From: Alkalispirochaeta americana
GTDB taxonomy: Bacteria > Spirochaetota > Spirochaetia > DSM-27196 > Alkalispirochaetaceae
Direction: 5' to 3'
NCBI RefSeq assembly: GCF_900156105.1
Contig: NZ_FTMS01000002.1
Location: 211,922-275,921 of the forward strand
DNA length: 64,000 nucleotides
Made by a program: the position numbers and the translations under genes. The stretch's first letter is position 1; each line of letters opens with the position of its first letter. Positions 35,510-43,946 of this stretch are shown here, piece after piece. The notes beneath the pieces were generated by a model. That model made no database searches and had not been told where the DNA came from. It saw only the letters and a list, made by a program, of their open reading frames with translations.

Positions 35510-36452
35510 GGTCGACGCTCCACTCACGAATTACCGTCCTGGCATCGCGGACAAACCGCTCCCGGTTCTCCTCGACCCACCGGGAAGCTTCGGAGAAAAC
35601 CCGAAGCGTTTCCAGCAGACCGCAGCCGCTGCGCAGGGAGAAGGGAATCGCCTGGAGAGGCGAGACGCAGGGCCCTTTCTCCCGCAACCGAACGGCCAGA
35701 TTGCGGGCATAGAAGCGGTCGTAGCCACCTCCTGCGGTCTGGTCTTCCGGCTCGGGCATGCTGCGATAGCTCATCCGGAAGGTAGGGTCGATACGAATCT
35801 GCCCTCCCCAGAGAGCGATGCGGAACCCCAGATCCAGACACTGCCAGAAGGGCCGCTCGATTTCTTCATCGAATCCTCCCGCCTTCTCAAACCGGGGCCG
35901 GTGGTAGAGCCCTACATAATCGAAGGGGAAGAGCGTAGCTAGAGGAGTTGTCCGGAGGGGCAGTGTCATAACCCGCAAAGCCCTCCGATGAAGAGCGGGG
36001 ACCTGGACCACGGGAAGCTGCTCGCCTCTCTCCCCTCTCAAGGATGGGGCAAGGCAGAGCGATTTTCCCGCCAAAAGGGAATCCCGGGCCCGCAGAAGAT
36101 TTCCAGGCAGTTCCATGGTGGACCACATGACCATAACCGTCTCGGCAACAATCAGGCCCAGGGCCAGGTTAATTTGCGCGCCGGGGTTCAGGGGCGTATC
36201 GAGAAGAAGAAAACGGACAGCCGGAAACTCAATATTCAGGGATTCTACGGTAAAGGCGTTCTCCCGCAGCTCCACCGAGATAATTTCCGAGAATCCCTGT
36301 TCGACGATGGCAGCAATGTAATCACGCCGAACCAGGCGGGAACTTCTGTTGAGAAGGACCAGGGCCGGAAGAGAAGGGTCCGCCTTTTGACGCCGGTGGC
36401 CTACGACGGTATAAGGAATTTTCCGTTCACGCGTTAATGGTGTAGTACTCAT
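35502..36452 (-). CDS. Glycosyltransferase-like protein
   Basis: A 316-residue protein. The ATG at 36452 has AGGA upstream and a 26-bp overlap with the preceding gene; an extension to 36611 is only the shadow of that gene. The N-terminus resembles a family-2-type nucleotide-sugar fold (LPALVLLNRSSRLVRRDYIAAIVEQGF). A later segment FDEEIERPFWQCLDLGFRIALWGGQIRI with MSYRSMPEPED looks like the acceptor side of such enzymes. I do not see a clear DxD motif. Operon context supports a sugar-transfer role. Confidence 0.65.
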   Translation of the reverse strand: MSTTPLTRERKIPYTVVGHRRQKADPSLPALVLLNRSSRLVRRDYIAAIVEQGFSEIISVELRENAFTVESLNIEFPAVRFLLLDTPLNPGAQINLALGLIVAETVMVMWSTMELPGNLLRARDSLLAGKSLCLAPSLRGERGEQLPVVQVPALHRRALRVMTLPLRTTPLATLFPFDYVGLYHRPRFEKAGGFDEEIERPFWQCLDLGFRIALWGGQIRIDPTFRMSYRSMPEPEDQTAGGGYDRFYARNLAVRLREKGPCVSPLQAIPFSLRSGCGLLETLRVFSEASRWVEENRERFVRDARTVIREWSVDHE

Positions 36453-38037
36453 CACAGTTCCTGCATAGCTGGGGATAGTCCTGACTGAGGTGGCGGCGAT
36501 AATCCTCCCGGCCGTGCTCCCAGACCGTTTCCAGGGAATCACCGGGACATATGCCCCGGAGGGATTTGGCCTGAAGATCCTGAAGGCAGCCAATAACCCT
36601 GCCGTCGGCAAGAATAACCAGATCCCGTTCCAGATGGCGGCAGGGAGTTCTCTTGAGTGGAGAGAGGTCAGCCACGCGACGCTCCGGAAGCACTCCGGCG
36701 CAGGAGTTGTACTTCTGGATAAGGGGTCGCAGGCCGGTCTGATCCTGCCAATACTGGAAAAACTCCTGAAGCTCCCACTCGTTTTCGATCATGCGGGTAG
36801 CCTGGATATGAATTCGCCCGGCAAGGACGTGACGGATTTCCTCTATAAAGGCCCGGGCTTCCTCCCACCCCTGGCCACGCAGGGCCTGGTAGGTTTCCTC
36901 CCGAGCGGCATCCACCTCGACGATGACTGCCTGCAGTTGATCATGACTGGCCAGCAAGGCAGCCCGGTTCTCCTGACTCCAACCCACGCCGGATGTTTCC
37001 AGATAGACCGTGGCCCGGGGCACCAGAGCGAGGGAATCCAGAAGCTGCGGCAGGTGGGGCGAGAGCCCCGGTTCTCCGTAGTATCCCAGGGATATGACCG
37101 CTTCGGGGGAAAATCGGGAGAGGTCCTCCAGGATGGCCCCGAACGCTTCGGGGGTCATATCCCGGTGGTTTTCTTTCGACTTCTCTCCGGAAGGGTCGCC
37201 TGCCGGGGGAGCCCCTGGCACAGGAGGGAGAAACAGGGGCTGCTGGTCCCTGCGGGTCGTCAACTGAATCTGTATATACCTGGGGAGGGTTCTCCCCAAA
37301 AGCCGATCCTCTTTGAGACACTGCAAGAGGGGGTCTTCTCCGTCGGGGAAGCGTTCCCTGAAGGGATCGAAACTGCGGGAAGGATCCCAGGGTTTTCCCA
37401 GGCCTCGCTTTGCCAGGGCGCAGCAGAGCAGATAGTTTGCCCGGGAATCGACAGTAAGCGAGAGACGCAGCAGGGCGTAGTCGTCACAGGCTGCTTCGGT
37501 TTCTATGTCGAAGGCGTTGATATCGAGACTGATCGTATCGAAGAGAACGCTGCTACTCCAGACCAGGTCGCGTCCCTCGGCCAGGGCTGCCAGAACGGGC
37601 AAGGTATCCCGCCGGATAATTTGAGGCGCGTACCCCTGAGGAAAACCATCACCAAAGGTGTAATCACACCAGGAGCGGCTGTGTAAGGTTTGCAGATATC
37701 CCGTGAGGGCTGGCGAGAAAAACGGCGCATTACCATCAACCCATGTAAGGTGCTCCGTCTCGGGAGGCAGGGCTCGGGCAATCGCCCCAAGGGCTCCCGC
37801 CGCAGTGGTGTCTTCCAGGGGGAGGATGTGCCACGAGGCCGGAAAGACCGCCTTCGCCTGATCGGAGCATTCCCTGCCGGACTCTTCTCCGACGGGGAAT
37901 ACCACCGTTACAGGAACAGTTCCCCGGGATACCCCGAGAAGGCGCTCCACCACTTCCTCTCGGGGCGTGACTCCTCCCGGGAAGGCCTGGTCAAGGTAAG
38001 GCGAGAGCTGTGGAAAAGCCAGAATGAGATGATCCAT
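36427..38037 (-). CDS. Spiro-SPASM-like protein
   Basis: A 536-residue protein. The N-terminal half (about 1-230) looks like a sugar-nucleotide transferase fold. The centre resembles a radical-SAM barrel (AVISLGYYGEPGLSPHLPQL, TVYLETSGVGWS). The C-terminus has a SPASM-like cysteine set (CAGVLPERRV, CRHLERD, VIGCLQD, CRNCDEYY). The radical SAM CxxxCxxC motif is absent where it would be expected (around IQIQLTTRRDQQPLFLPP), so cluster chemistry must differ or be lost. Proteins of this architecture are known as a spirochaete-restricted family. It is the first gene of the coupled glycan-type run and is divergent from xseA. Confidence 0.72.
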   Translation of the reverse strand: MDHLILAFPQLSPYLDQAFPGGVTPREEVVERLLGVSRGTVPVTVVFPVGEESGRECSDQAKAVFPASWHILPLEDTTAAGALGAIARALPPETEHLTWVDGNAPFFSPALTGYLQTLHSRSWCDYTFGDGFPQGYAPQIIRRDTLPVLAALAEGRDLVWSSSVLFDTISLDINAFDIETEAACDDYALLRLSLTVDSRANYLLCCALAKRGLGKPWDPSRSFDPFRERFPDGEDPLLQCLKEDRLLGRTLPRYIQIQLTTRRDQQPLFLPPVPGAPPAGDPSGEKSKENHRDMTPEAFGAILEDLSRFSPEAVISLGYYGEPGLSPHLPQLLDSLALVPRATVYLETSGVGWSQENRAALLASHDQLQAVIVEVDAAREETYQALRGQGWEEARAFIEEIRHVLAGRIHIQATRMIENEWELQEFFQYWQDQTGLRPLIQKYNSCAGVLPERRVADLSPLKRTPCRHLERDLVILADGRVIGCLQDLQAKSLRGICPGDSLETVWEHGREDYRRHLSQDYPQLCRNCDEYYTINA

Positions 38038-38098
38038 ACCTCCCTACTGTATCGACAGGGGTTGAGCGTGTCATGAGGGTCAGATAAGCTCCTGAGCC

Positions 38099-39319
38099 AT
38101 GAGCGATGAGAACTGGAACTCGGTACTGCAAGTTTCCCAGCTGACAGCGGCGATCAAGCTCACCCTGGAGGACCGTTTCCCCGAGGTAACTGTGGAGGGC
38201 GAGATATCAAACTTCCGGCCTGCCTCATCGGGGCACTGGTATTTTTCGCTCAAGGATGATTCGGCCATGATCCAGTGCGCGCTCTTTCGCGGAGCGGCCA
38301 GCCGGGTTGATTTCGACCCCCGCGACGGGGATCTGGTGCGGGTTACCGCCTCGGTGAGCGTCTACCCCCCCCGAGGATCCTACCAGTTGATCATACGGCG
38401 CATGAGCCGGGCCGGTCAGGGTCGAATCCTTGCTCTTCTGGAAGAGCGGAAACGCCGTATGGCATCCCGGGGCCTCTTCGACCGCGCTCGTCCCCTGCCC
38501 TACGCTCCGCGGAGCCTGGCCGTAGTAACCTCGCCCGGCGGGGCGGCGATCCGGGACATCCTGCAGATTCTGCAACGCCGGGGCGCCCGGGTGGATGTAC
38601 GGATTCTTCCTGTCGCCGTTCAGGGGGCAGCCGCAGCGGAACAGATCGCACGAATGATCGGCTACGCCAACCACCACCGCCTGGGAGAAGTGATCCTGGT
38701 AACCCGGGGCGGGGGCTCACTGGAGGACCTGCTTCCCTTCAGCGAAGAATCGGTAGTTCTGGCGATCGCCGCCAGCGAGCTACCGGTTATTTCCGCTGTG
38801 GGTCACGAGATAGACTGGGCACTTTCCGATTTTGCCGCCGACTACCGGGCCCCCACTCCCTCGGCCGCAGCCGAGGTGGTCTGTGCCGGCGAAGAAGAGA
38901 TCCTGAACCGTCTGCGGGGGGCAGGGAAAAGCATGGTTCGGGAGTACCTGGGGCGCCTGGAGGGGCTGGAACGCCGCCTGGAACGGGTGTCGACCGAGGA
39001 AATTCGCTACCGCTACCGGAACTACGTACAACCCTGGTATCAACGAGTTGATTCAGCCCGGGAAAACCTCCTGGGAGCGTTGCAGAGACGTTTTGACGAG
39101 ACGCACCGCCGCCTGGCGATAAGCCGCGAGCGGGTCGAGAGCTCCTCGCCCTTTATCCCCCTGCAACGGGGCTACGCGATTGTCCGGGGCCACTCCTCGG
39201 GGGAGATTACCACCCGGGCCGCAGGAATCTCCGAGGATCTGCTGGACCTTCAATTTCACGATGCCACTGTCACGGTGCGGCGGCAAGACGGCTCCGAAAA
39301 AGAGCCGAAGAAGATATGA
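38099..39319 (+). CDS. xseA: Exodeoxyribonuclease VII large subunit
   Basis: A 406-residue XseA. The N-terminal OB-fold is VLQVSQLTAAIKLTLEDRFP and VEGEISNFRPASSGHWYFSLKD. The catalytic domain shows AVVTSPGGAAIRDILQ, VTRGGGSLEDLLPFSEE, SAVGHEIDWALSDFAADYRAPTPSA-type motifs and a long helical C-terminal region. With XseB it degrades single-stranded DNA to oligonucleotides. xseB follows 13 bp downstream, and the two form a short plus-strand operon. Confidence 0.96.
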   Translation: MSDENWNSVLQVSQLTAAIKLTLEDRFPEVTVEGEISNFRPASSGHWYFSLKDDSAMIQCALFRGAASRVDFDPRDGDLVRVTASVSVYPPRGSYQLIIRRMSRAGQGRILALLEERKRRMASRGLFDRARPLPYAPRSLAVVTSPGGAAIRDILQILQRRGARVDVRILPVAVQGAAAAEQIARMIGYANHHRLGEVILVTRGGGSLEDLLPFSEESVVLAIAASELPVISAVGHEIDWALSDFAADYRAPTPSAAAEVVCAGEEEILNRLRGAGKSMVREYLGRLEGLERRLERVSTEEIRYRYRNYVQPWYQRVDSARENLLGALQRRFDETHRRLAISRERVESSSPFIPLQRGYAIVRGHSSGEITTRAAGISEDLLDLQFHDATVTVRRQDGSEKEPKKI

Positions 39320-39332
39320 CAAGGAAGAACCC

Positions 39333-39638
39333 ATGAAACCCTTTGAAGAACGACTGGAACGGCTGGAGGAGATCGCCGAAAAGCTTCGGGACGGCACGAT
39401 CCCCATCGATCAAGCCTCATCCCTCTTTGAGGAGGGCCTCACCCTGGCCCGCTCCCTGGAGGGAGAGTTGCAGAAACTGGAGCGGCGCATCCAGATTCTG
39501 GTGAATAAACCTGAAAGCCCCGAGGATACCGAACCGCCCGTGCTGGAACTTTTCCCCGAGCTGAGACCCCACGGCACTGACCACTCGGGGGAGAACGTCT
39601 CGGGGACAGGCCCTTCCAAAGAGCACAAGGAACCTTAA
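39333..39638 (+). CDS. xseB: Exodeoxyribonuclease VII small subunit
   Basis: A 101-residue protein starting MKPFEERLERLEEIAEKL, with AAGGAAG upstream of the ATG at 39333. The core helical pair (IPIDQASSLFEEGLTLARSLEGEL) is the standard XseB motif. A polar tail of about 35 residues is longer than usual. It overlaps the convergent DUF192 gene by 4 bp. Confidence 0.93.
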   Translation: MKPFEERLERLEEIAEKLRDGTIPIDQASSLFEEGLTLARSLEGELQKLERRIQILVNKPESPEDTEPPVLELFPELRPHGTDHSGENVSGTGPSKEHKEP

Positions 39639-40108
39639 AAGCCCAGGGGGGCCAGATCGACCCGGTCTCCCGGGGATATCCCCAGCTCTTCAAAGCGTCC
39701 CTGGTTCACCTCCAGGGCAAATCGCAGGGGATATCGGGACTGAACCGGCTCCAGCGAAAAGGGCTCCATGTGACGGATCTCGAGAATCACCCCCTGGGCG
39801 GAGATATAGGCGATCGAGAGGGGAAGGGGCGTGTCTTTCATCCAGAAGGCCCGGATCGACGAATCGGGAAAGACGAAGAGCATTCCCTGATCGGGTTCAA
39901 GGTTCTCCCGGAACATAAGGCCTCGAGCCCGGGTTTCTTCGGTCTCGGCAAGCTCTACCTGAAAGGTGTGTCCCCCCACATCGAGTGCCACCCGGGGTGG
40001 TTCACCGGAGCTGCAGGACAAAAGCCCGCACCCGAGAAAAAAGCCCGCCCAGACCACAACCAGAGGGCCTTTCCTAAAAGGATTCAAGAAACTGTTCCCG
40101 CGAAACAT
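39635..40108 (-). CDS. DUF192 lipoprotein
   Basis: A 157-residue protein with a lipoprotein signal (LGCGLLSCSS, with the lipobox Cys near residue 32) and a complete DUF192 domain: TFQVELAETEETRARGLMFRENL, GMLFVFPDSSIRAFWMKDTPLPLSIAYI, and ALEVNQGRFEELGISPGDRV. DUF192 proteins are small exported beta-barrel-like proteins of unknown function. It is probably anchored to a periplasm-facing membrane. It overlaps the end of the upstream gene by 35 bp. Confidence 0.85.
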   Translation of the reverse strand: MFRGNSFLNPFRKGPLVVVWAGFFLGCGLLSCSSGEPPRVALDVGGHTFQVELAETEETRARGLMFRENLEPDQGMLFVFPDSSIRAFWMKDTPLPLSIAYISAQGVILEIRHMEPFSLEPVQSRYPLRFALEVNQGRFEELGISPGDRVDLAPLGF

Positions 40109-40643
40109 CTTCCAAAGCCTCCCTGATTTGCCTCTCCTGACGGCGTTCCAGAAACCGCTCCAGGTCCAGATATCTCACGATGAGCGGCCTCTCCAGCTCT
40201 ATTCTGGTGGTTCCATCCTCCCAGAACGCCCGACGATTATCGAGATCCCGAGGTTCCCCGTAACGGCTTCGCAGTCGCTCGAAGATCTGGAAGTAATCCA
40301 GAAGCTGACGGTTCGGGTAGAGGGTAATAATGTAGAGCTCTCCCTGGTGGAACTGGAAGAGGCCCCGTTCAAGATAGCGCCGGCCCCTGACATCGATCAC
40401 ATACTCACCACTGGTCAGGTGCATCGAGACATCGGGCTCGCCCCGGTAGAAAAAGAAGGAGTCCTCCTTCAGCCGATCCTGAAGCGTCTCGAAGGGCAGC
40501 CCCAGGGTCAACGCCCGAAATCCGCGCTGAAGAACCTCCTGGGAAGATATCCGCTCCCCCGGTGTCAGGAACATCAGGAAGAACATCAGGAGAAACATCA
40601 TACAAAGGAAGGGGCCAGATCCCTGTTTCATTGCCTTGGTCAT
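40074..40643 (-). CDS. Exported protein of unknown function
   Basis: About 189 residues, beginning near MTKAMKQGSGPFLCMMF. A GAGAGGGA stretch lies just upstream, and upstream in-frame starts (to 41081) lack a signal peptide and overlap the zinc-ribbon gene. The signal peptide contains a 12-bp tandem DNA repeat (LLMFFLMF). The mature part includes LTLGLPFETLQDRLKEDSFFFYRGEPDVS and GELYIITLYPNRQLLDYFQIFERLRSRYGEP, which resembles small periplasmic proteins that sense or bind ligands. The family is not identified. Confidence 0.65.
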   Translation of the reverse strand: MTKAMKQGSGPFLCMMFLLMFFLMFLTPGERISSQEVLQRGFRALTLGLPFETLQDRLKEDSFFFYRGEPDVSMHLTSGEYVIDVRGRRYLERGLFQFHQGELYIITLYPNRQLLDYFQIFERLRSRYGEPRDLDNRRAFWEDGTTRIELERPLIVRYLDLERFLERRQERQIREALEDVSREQFLESF

Positions 40644-40798
40644 TCCCTCTCTCGCCACGTGGTTCATTCCGGTGTATATCTCCAGGGTCCTCCGGGCCAG
40701 TCTTCGTCGCCGGCTCCTGCAGGATTTTTTGTCTTGACAAAACGCCTCGGCAGGCCAACGGCATAAACCGCGCACCGGCGCACGTTCACCACAAAAGC

Positions 40799-41209
40799 CT
40801 ACATATAAAGATAAAGCAGGCTCAATACCAGAAATCCTCCCACCAGGGAGGCCAGGAAGAACCAGAAAACCCAGGCGGGAGGGGGCTTCCCGGCACCTCG
40901 AGGCTGCCAGTTCGAAGCCTGTCGGGAACGAACCCGGCGAGCCTTCGCAAGAAGCGACTTCCCTGATGATCTTCCTGCTGGCTGATCCCGCCGCTCTTCC
41001 GGCGGAGGAGCAAGAAATCCGCACAGGGGGCACCCCTGCGCAAAATGGTGTTGCTTGCCCCGATAGCCGCACTGCGGGCACTTGATGGCGCGAAAGAGCG
41101 CCGAGCAGTGACGACAGATCGTGTCATCCTCAGCCACCTCGCGTCCGCAATTCCCGCAGAAAAACTTTCGGGCCGACGACGCAGGCAGCCGCTTCGGTCC
41201 GGGGCTCAT
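40799..41209 (-). CDS. Double zinc-ribbon membrane protein
   Basis: A 136-residue protein. Two zinc ribbons lie at the N-terminus (FCGNCGREVAEDDTICRHC, then CPQCGYRGKQHHFAQGCPLC). A basic, Ser/Arg-rich linker (about 70-105) precedes a C-terminal membrane helix (VFWFFLASLVGGFLVLSLLYLY). This tail-anchored layout would place the ribbons in the cytoplasm. Function is unknown. Its ATG overlaps the upstream stop (ATGA). The 155 bp after it, up to the next gene start, hold no clear element. Confidence 0.7.
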   Translation of the reverse strand: MSPGPKRLPASSARKFFCGNCGREVAEDDTICRHCSALFRAIKCPQCGYRGKQHHFAQGCPLCGFLAPPPEERRDQPAGRSSGKSLLAKARRVRSRQASNWQPRGAGKPPPAWVFWFFLASLVGGFLVLSLLYLYM

Positions 41210-42267
41210 CGCTCGCGCAACCCCGGAGGAATGGGAAAGCGGGAGAGATAGAAGCGCTCCACCCGGGATGGCGTACGGTGGGACGTAACCAGAGAAAGTT
41301 CCCGGAGAGGCTCTCCTGCTTCGGCGCCTGCCTGGGCGAGGGCCTGACTAAAGAGACGGCGGTCCAGCTGAATCTCCACAAAACGATTGTTCAGGGTGTA
41401 TTGCCCTGCCCACTGGGGATGCTCCCCCTGACGCCGATACACCACTGGACCGCTGCGACCATCCACCAGCACCACCAGCTCCGCATTGGGAGATATCTGA
41501 AAATGGTAGCCCGTGTTATCCAGAACTCGTTCCTCGGTCCGCAGGGCAAGAAACCAGGAATCCCGGCCTTCATAGCTGTAGAGGTGGCGGATCATGGTTC
41601 CCCCCAAGCGCCAGAAACGGGCCGAGGCGATATCATCGCCCGCTACGCCGAGGAGTTTCCCCTCGGGGGGGGCTGAGAAGCTTCCTGGATCGAGGCCGAC
41701 CAGATCGGAGCGAATCTCCAGGTGTTCGGGAAGGGCAATCGCCGAAAAGGATCGAATCGGAGCGATCTCTTCCCAATCGTCGTCGAGCCCGTCGGGAAAG
41801 ATCGCTTCGGGCCAGGCGGGGATATCCCAGGGCGAGAGATGAAGCCGCCGACCTCCCTCGGTTTCTACCAGCTGGGAACGGTCTACCCGCACCGGCAACG
41901 TCCCCTCCTCCAGATCGATCCGGGCAACACGGAAGGAGACCGCCGAGGAATCGCCGGCGAAATACCCCAGAAGAACTCCCTTTTGATCAGGGATGGGAAC
42001 CATTCCTTCGGGAGCAACCATGCGCAGGGAGTTCCGGTGATCCCTCAGAAGGATCAGAATGTCCTCCTCCAGGGAGAGATCTCTCCCCTCCACTGCCTGG
42101 TGCGGAAGAAGGATAAAACCGAAGAGCAGTCGCTCACCGTTTACCAGGGTTCGCCCCCCGGAGATCTCTGCCGCCCCAGAAGAGAAGGCAGAAAGGGTGA
42201 AAAGCATCAGGAAGGTCATGCAAAAGGGCGCCCAGGTTCGGACAAGGGGCTGGATAATCCGTTTCAT
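41206..42267 (-). CDS. Exported protein of unknown function
   Basis: A 353-residue protein with a signal peptide (WAPFCMTFLMLFTLSAFSSGAA). The mature part is beta-rich, with acidic motifs such as LPHQAVEGRDLSLEEDILI and YTLNNRFVEIQLDRRLFSQ, and a repeated strand pattern. I do not recognise the family. It is translationally coupled by ATGA to the zinc-ribbon gene, which suggests the two proteins work together. It lies 32 bp after the esterase gene. Confidence 0.65.
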   Translation of the reverse strand: MKRIIQPLVRTWAPFCMTFLMLFTLSAFSSGAAEISGGRTLVNGERLLFGFILLPHQAVEGRDLSLEEDILILLRDHRNSLRMVAPEGMVPIPDQKGVLLGYFAGDSSAVSFRVARIDLEEGTLPVRVDRSQLVETEGGRRLHLSPWDIPAWPEAIFPDGLDDDWEEIAPIRSFSAIALPEHLEIRSDLVGLDPGSFSAPPEGKLLGVAGDDIASARFWRLGGTMIRHLYSYEGRDSWFLALRTEERVLDNTGYHFQISPNAELVVLVDGRSGPVVYRRQGEHPQWAGQYTLNNRFVEIQLDRRLFSQALAQAGAEAGEPLRELSLVTSHRTPSRVERFYLSRFPIPPGLRER

Positions 42268-42299
42268 AGCTTATCTATCGGCCTTTTTTGCCCCGAGGT

Positions 42300-43097
42300 T
42301 CAGCGCAAGAACCACTCCGATACCGCCCGGGCTACCGTTTCCTTTTCGGGACCATCGGTAATAACATGGCCCGATTCCTCCAGAACCAGGGTCTGCCGTT
42401 CCGTTGCAGCGATGGACCGCTCAATCCTCCCGGCAACCGACAGGGGAACCGTGTCATCCTGGGCAGAGACCACCGTGAGGGTTGGACAGGTAATCTTCTC
42501 CAAAGCCCTTCGGCCCAATTTCACCAGGCGGTATAACTCCGAGGTTTCCCGAGGCCATTGCCAGTTCCAGTACTCCCGGGCCAGATATTCCCGTTCGGGG
42601 TCTTCGCTGGGTTCCTTTTCGGGCTTTCGCAAGGGAGGAACAAGGTGCCGCAGAAAGGGTGTCAGCGGGACAAGGGGATGAGCAATCTCCAGGGCCGGTG
42701 CCAGAAGGGCTGCCCGGGCCAACGGGAACTGGGCCGCCAGAAGGGCCGAGAGAACCCCTCCCATGGAAAGCCCCACCACCATCACCTGATCGTAGCGAGA
42801 CGCCACATCGAGATAGGCATCCACGGAAGCCCGCCACCAGTCGTTGCCGCCGGAGGCGCGAAAATCCCGGCTGTTTGTTCCGTGGCCCGGAAGACGGGGT
42901 GCCAGCACAGAGAACCCCGCCTGATGCAGATGTTCCGCCAGAAAACGAATCTCTCCCACGTAGCCGGTAAAACCGTGGAGGACCAGAACCGCCCGGGAGG
43001 CTCCTTCCCGCTCAAGACGGAGGGTGCGAGCCCCCGGAAGAACCCGTGTCTCGGCCGGGATTGCCGCTATTGATGGTCTCACGGCGATAGTATTCAT
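42300..43097 (-). CDS. Alpha/beta-hydrolase (carboxylesterase/monoacylglycerol lipase type)
   Basis: A 265-residue hydrolase with the oxyanion motif VLVLHGFTGYVGE, the nucleophile elbow VVGLSMGGVLSALLA, the acid in VVSAQDDTVPL, and the His in LEESGHVIT. Length and motif spacing fit Est30-type carboxylesterases. The physiological substrate is unknown. It starts within the stop of the upstream phosphoesterase gene (ATGA overlap). Confidence 0.85.
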   Translation of the reverse strand: MNTIAVRPSIAAIPAETRVLPGARTLRLEREGASRAVLVLHGFTGYVGEIRFLAEHLHQAGFSVLAPRLPGHGTNSRDFRASGGNDWWRASVDAYLDVASRYDQVMVVGLSMGGVLSALLAAQFPLARAALLAPALEIAHPLVPLTPFLRHLVPPLRKPEKEPSEDPEREYLAREYWNWQWPRETSELYRLVKLGRRALEKITCPTLTVVSAQDDTVPLSVAGRIERSIAATERQTLVLEESGHVITDGPEKETVARAVSEWFLR

Positions 43098-43915
43098 GAA
43101 TCGGCCGGACTGGACAAGGTTTCCGAGGCCTGTTCGATCACCAGGGTTTCCACCGTCCCGGAGGAATCGATATCGACAAGACGCAATCCCGCCAGCCTGG
43201 AGGACACGGAAAAATCAGGAGTCGTTGCATCCAGTTGAATCCATGTCGAGGGAGTAGAATACTGGGTAAGATTTTCCTGGTGACGCTGGTCATCGGTGTG
43301 ATAGTGACCGCAGAAGAGGTGGAACCGGAGAACCCCGGCGAACCCCGTGAGGAGCGACACCAGCTCCTGGCCGTTTCGCAGGGGGTAGTTGGCATCCATG
43401 AACGTGTTAAACCCTCCCAGGGGTGGATGGTGCATCCAGATGAGGATCGTACCGTTCTGCTCCCCCCTTTTGACTGCCGCAGCGGAAGCCGTCAGAAGGG
43501 AATCAAGCCAGGACAGGGTGTCCCGGGAGATCTCGCCATCGGCGGTGTCCAGGAGGATCATGGTGCGGCCGCCGATCTCCACAACCCGATCCAGCCGGGG
43601 CCACCGGGGGTCCAGAGCATAGCGCCGACCAAAGGCTCCCTGGAAATACTCCCGCTTGTCGTGGTTTCCCGGCAACAGCAATACCTGGGCACCAGGGAAA
43701 ACCAGATGAGAGGCAAGCTCCTGGTAGAGCTCTTCCGAGCCCTGATCCAGAGCAAGATCCCCCGTGATAACCACCAGATCGGGGTTAAGGTTTCTTGCCG
43801 TTTTTCGAGCCCAGAAAAAATGATCCCACACGGGGACCCCCTGGGGCGTCCTGGTCACAAGATCAAGGTGAATATCAGAAATATGAACACATCTCACGCC
43901 CCTATTATGGATCAT
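43094..43915 (-). CDS. Calcineurin-like metallophosphoesterase
   Basis: About 273 residues from MIHNRGVRCVHISDIHLDL. The longer open frame to 43954 overlaps the divergent pseudouridine synthase start and is less likely. All phosphoesterase metal motifs are visible: HISDIHLD, VVITGDLALD, LLLPGNHDKREYF, IWMHHPPLGG and FCGHYHTD. The layout is close to CpdA/Icc-type enzymes, so cyclic nucleotide or other phosphodiester hydrolysis is plausible but unproven. Confidence 0.82.
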   Translation of the reverse strand: MIHNRGVRCVHISDIHLDLVTRTPQGVPVWDHFFWARKTARNLNPDLVVITGDLALDQGSEELYQELASHLVFPGAQVLLLPGNHDKREYFQGAFGRRYALDPRWPRLDRVVEIGGRTMILLDTADGEISRDTLSWLDSLLTASAAAVKRGEQNGTILIWMHHPPLGGFNTFMDANYPLRNGQELVSLLTGFAGVLRFHLFCGHYHTDDQRHQENLTQYSTPSTWIQLDATTPDFSVSSRLAGLRLVDIDSSGTVETLVIEQASETLSSPADS

Positions 43916-43946
43916 AGCGGGATTTCCCGCTACACTCCTGACCCGC

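Noticed and set aside
40715..40735. Hairpin with T-run (CCTGCAGG then T6) as a terminator
   Set aside because: The stem is very short and no plus-strand gene ends there.
40644..41081. N-terminal extension of the exported protein at 40074
   Set aside because: It overlaps the zinc-ribbon gene in another frame and would hide the signal peptide.
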